Position numbers and translations under genes: made by a program | In this document: in pieces, positions 62,854 through 64,000 of the stretch | Position numbering within the stretch: the stretch's first letter is position 1 | Layout of the letters: every line of letters begins with the position of its first letter | From: Gammaproteobacteria bacterium UBA7449 | GTDB taxonomy: Bacteria; Pseudomonadota; Gammaproteobacteria; Pseudomonadales; Pseudohongiellaceae | Assembly: GCA_002477465.1 (NCBI GenBank) | Contig: DLPV01000026.1 | Span: 20,418-84,417, forward strand | Length of the DNA: 64,000 bases | Direction of reading: 5' to 3' | Notes under the pieces: model-generated | What the model saw: only the letters and a program-made list of their open reading frames with translations | Told to the model about the DNA's origin: nothing | Databases searched by the model: none

Positions 62854-63748
62854 CGCCAGGTGTATTCTCTTTCACGAAATCTGCCAGCAGCAGGTACTCT
62901 TCCCGCCGCGGATCAGACTTGCGCCAGGACATACCAATCTCTCTGGACACGTTTTCATTATTGAATTCTTTGATCTTTAGATGGGTGTCACCCAGTACAT
63001 CGCCCGCGACTGAAATCGCTGGCAGTAGCGTAACTCCAAGACCATTTGCAACCATTTGAACCAGGGTATGCAAACTGGTGCCCTGATACACTAGGTCGGT
63101 ATCGGCGCTCTCCAGCTTGCACGCCTCGAGCGCATGATCACGCAGACAGTGCCCCTCTTCCAGAAGTAGCAGGCTTTCCCCTTGCAGCTGATATTGCTTC
63201 ACCTGCTTGGATTTCTCCAATTGATGGCCGGGAGGTAAGCACAGTACAAAATCATCCCGGAACAGGCTAAGAGTTTCCATATCTGGCATGACATAGGGGA
63301 AAGCCAGAATTGCCAGATCCAGCTTGCCTTCTTGCAGCTGCTGCAATAGCTGAGCGCTCAGCGCTTCTCTTAAGTAGAGCTTGAGTTTCGGATAGCTTTT
63401 CCTGAGCTCAGCGAGCAGATGGGGCAACATAAAAGGACCAATCGTCGGAATTACGCCCAGCCTGATTTCACCCGTGAGTGCTTCGTCATGAGACTTGGCT
63501 AGTCCAACAAAGTCCTCCACGTTGCCAAGAATCAGGCGCGCCTGGTGCAGCAGTCGCGCGCCAAGGGGTGTTATCAGTACACTTTTTTTGTTGCGCTCAA
63601 AAATCACGACGCCAAGCTGAGATTCCAGCTCCTGTATAGCTGCACTGAGGGTAGATTGGGTCACGTGACATGCTTCCGCAGCCTTGCTGAAGTGCTTGTG
63701 TTCGGCGACGGCACAGATATATCGGAGTTGCTTGAGAGAGGGCATCAT
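62837..63748 (-). CDS. oxyR: Hydrogen peroxide-sensing LysR regulator OxyR
   Basis: 303 residues: N-terminal winged helix (LKQLRYICAVAEHKHFSKAA, VTQSTLSAAIQELE) and LysR effector domain. The peroxide-sensing cysteines are in LLEEGHCLRDHALEAC, at 201 and 210 from the first Met or 200 and 209 from the second, matching C199/C208 of E. coli. It activates peroxide defence genes when oxidised. Divergent from rubrerythrin. Confidence 0.95.
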   Translation of the reverse strand: MMPSLKQLRYICAVAEHKHFSKAAEACHVTQSTLSAAIQELESQLGVVIFERNKKSVLITPLGARLLHQARLILGNVEDFVGLAKSHDEALTGEIRLGVIPTIGPFMLPHLLAELRKSYPKLKLYLREALSAQLLQQLQEGKLDLAILAFPYVMPDMETLSLFRDDFVLCLPPGHQLEKSKQVKQYQLQGESLLLLEEGHCLRDHALEACKLESADTDLVYQGTSLHTLVQMVANGLGVTLLPAISVAGDVLGDTHLKIKEFNNENVSREIGMSWRKSDPRREEYLLLADFVKENTPGAKPLA

Positions 63749-63920
63749 AGAGTCAGGATGTTAATCGAAAAAAACGATCAACACATTAAGAAAATCAATT
63801 GGATTTGATTACCTAATCACCATACATTCCCACTATAAGCTGTTCTATCAACAGACATTACAACTAGCCTGAAGATAGTGTAAGTTCACGGCACAAACTT
63901 AAACCGACGGGAGAAATACT
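63749..63920. promoter_or_regulatory. oxyR-rubrerythrin divergent control region
   Basis: 172 bases with a perfect 14-base palindrome, TGATTACCTAATCA (63806-63819), a possible operator. No clear OxyR tetrad (ATAG-N7-CTAT spacing) found by eye. Confidence 0.4.
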
Positions 63921-64000
63921 ATGTCGCTGAAAGGATCCAAGACCGAAGAAAACTTGAAAGCCGCGTTTGCGGGTGAGTCTCAAGCCAACCGCCGCTACCT
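63921..64000 (+). CDS. rbr: Rubrerythrin, N-terminal fragment
   Basis: Runs off the window end. It begins MSLKGSKTEENLKAAFAGES followed by QANRRYL, the start of the ferritin-like diiron domain with its first glutamate ligand. GGGAGA precedes the ATG. Rubrerythrins reduce hydrogen peroxide; placement opposite oxyR fits. Confidence 0.88.
   Translation, partial: MSLKGSKTEENLKAAFAGESQANRRY

Noticed and set aside
63840..63900. OxyR binding site upstream of rubrerythrin
   Set aside because: CTAT and ATAG-like tetrads are present but not at the required 7-base spacing.

Overview
The window looks like chromosomal DNA of a gammaproteobacterium of the Pseudomonas/Cellvibrio-type lineages, probably marine or aquatic. 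I base this on gene order and protein character, not on a search. The order dsbC-hom-thrC-recJ, alaS-lysC-csrA next to tRNA-Ser(GCU), rplU-rpmA-obgE-proB beside ispB, rpsP-rimM-trmD-rplS beside ffh, and ypjD-corB beyond ffh are all typical of that group. Genes sit on both strands and most are intact.

Layout. 0-4 kb: the 3' end of folD, an aspartate/aromatic aminotransferase, a ruined universal-stress gene, a DAHP synthase and the EF-P paralogue efpL. 4-19 kb: a small envelope-type cluster (tail-anchored protein, lipase-like hydrolase, DUF2007 protein), murJ, rpsT, proB-obgE-rpmA-rplU, ispB, a SYLF lipoprotein, an overlapping three-gene set of exported proteins, and ETF-ubiquinone oxidoreductase. 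19-29 kb: an accessory catabolic region rich in exported enzymes (methyltransferase, Tat-type class V aminotransferase, epoxide-hydrolase-like protein, HpcH/HpaI aldolase, amidohydrolase). It also holds a gene with an in-frame UGA that fits a selenoprotein of the glycine/proline reductase B family. 29-36 kb: a block bounded by tRNA-Arg(ACG) and tRNA-Ser(GCU), each followed by a very long perfect terminator hairpin and an inverted copy of an unusual multi-hairpin repeat. Between them lie acyl-CoA dehydrogenase, CitE-type lyase and two MaoC hydratases that suggest C5-dicarboxylyl-CoA metabolism. 36-45 kb: csrA, lysC, alaS, an AI-2E family permease, and a Ser/Thr kinase - PP2C - FHA locus in which only the phosphatase is intact. 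45-64 kb: a giant DsbD with duplicated N-terminal domain, recJ-thrC-hom-dsbC, the rpsP operon, ffh, ypjD, corB, a phosphopantetheinyl transferase, a phosphoesterase, a uracil-DNA glycosylase-like protein, and oxyR divergent from a rubrerythrin gene cut by the window end.

How it fits together. lysC, hom and thrC give most of the aspartate-to-threonine route. DAHP synthase and the aminotransferase flank aromatic amino acid synthesis. dsbC and dsbD are the two halves of periplasmic disulfide isomerisation. oxyR and rubrerythrin form an oxidative-stress pair. The strongest unusual items are the probable selenoprotein with a SECIS-like hairpin at 25.9 kb, the paired multi-hairpin repeats at the two tRNA genes, candidate CsrA-binding hairpins in the csrA leader, the decaying kinase locus, and the HHxxH peptidase-like protein at 15.7-17.3 kb.
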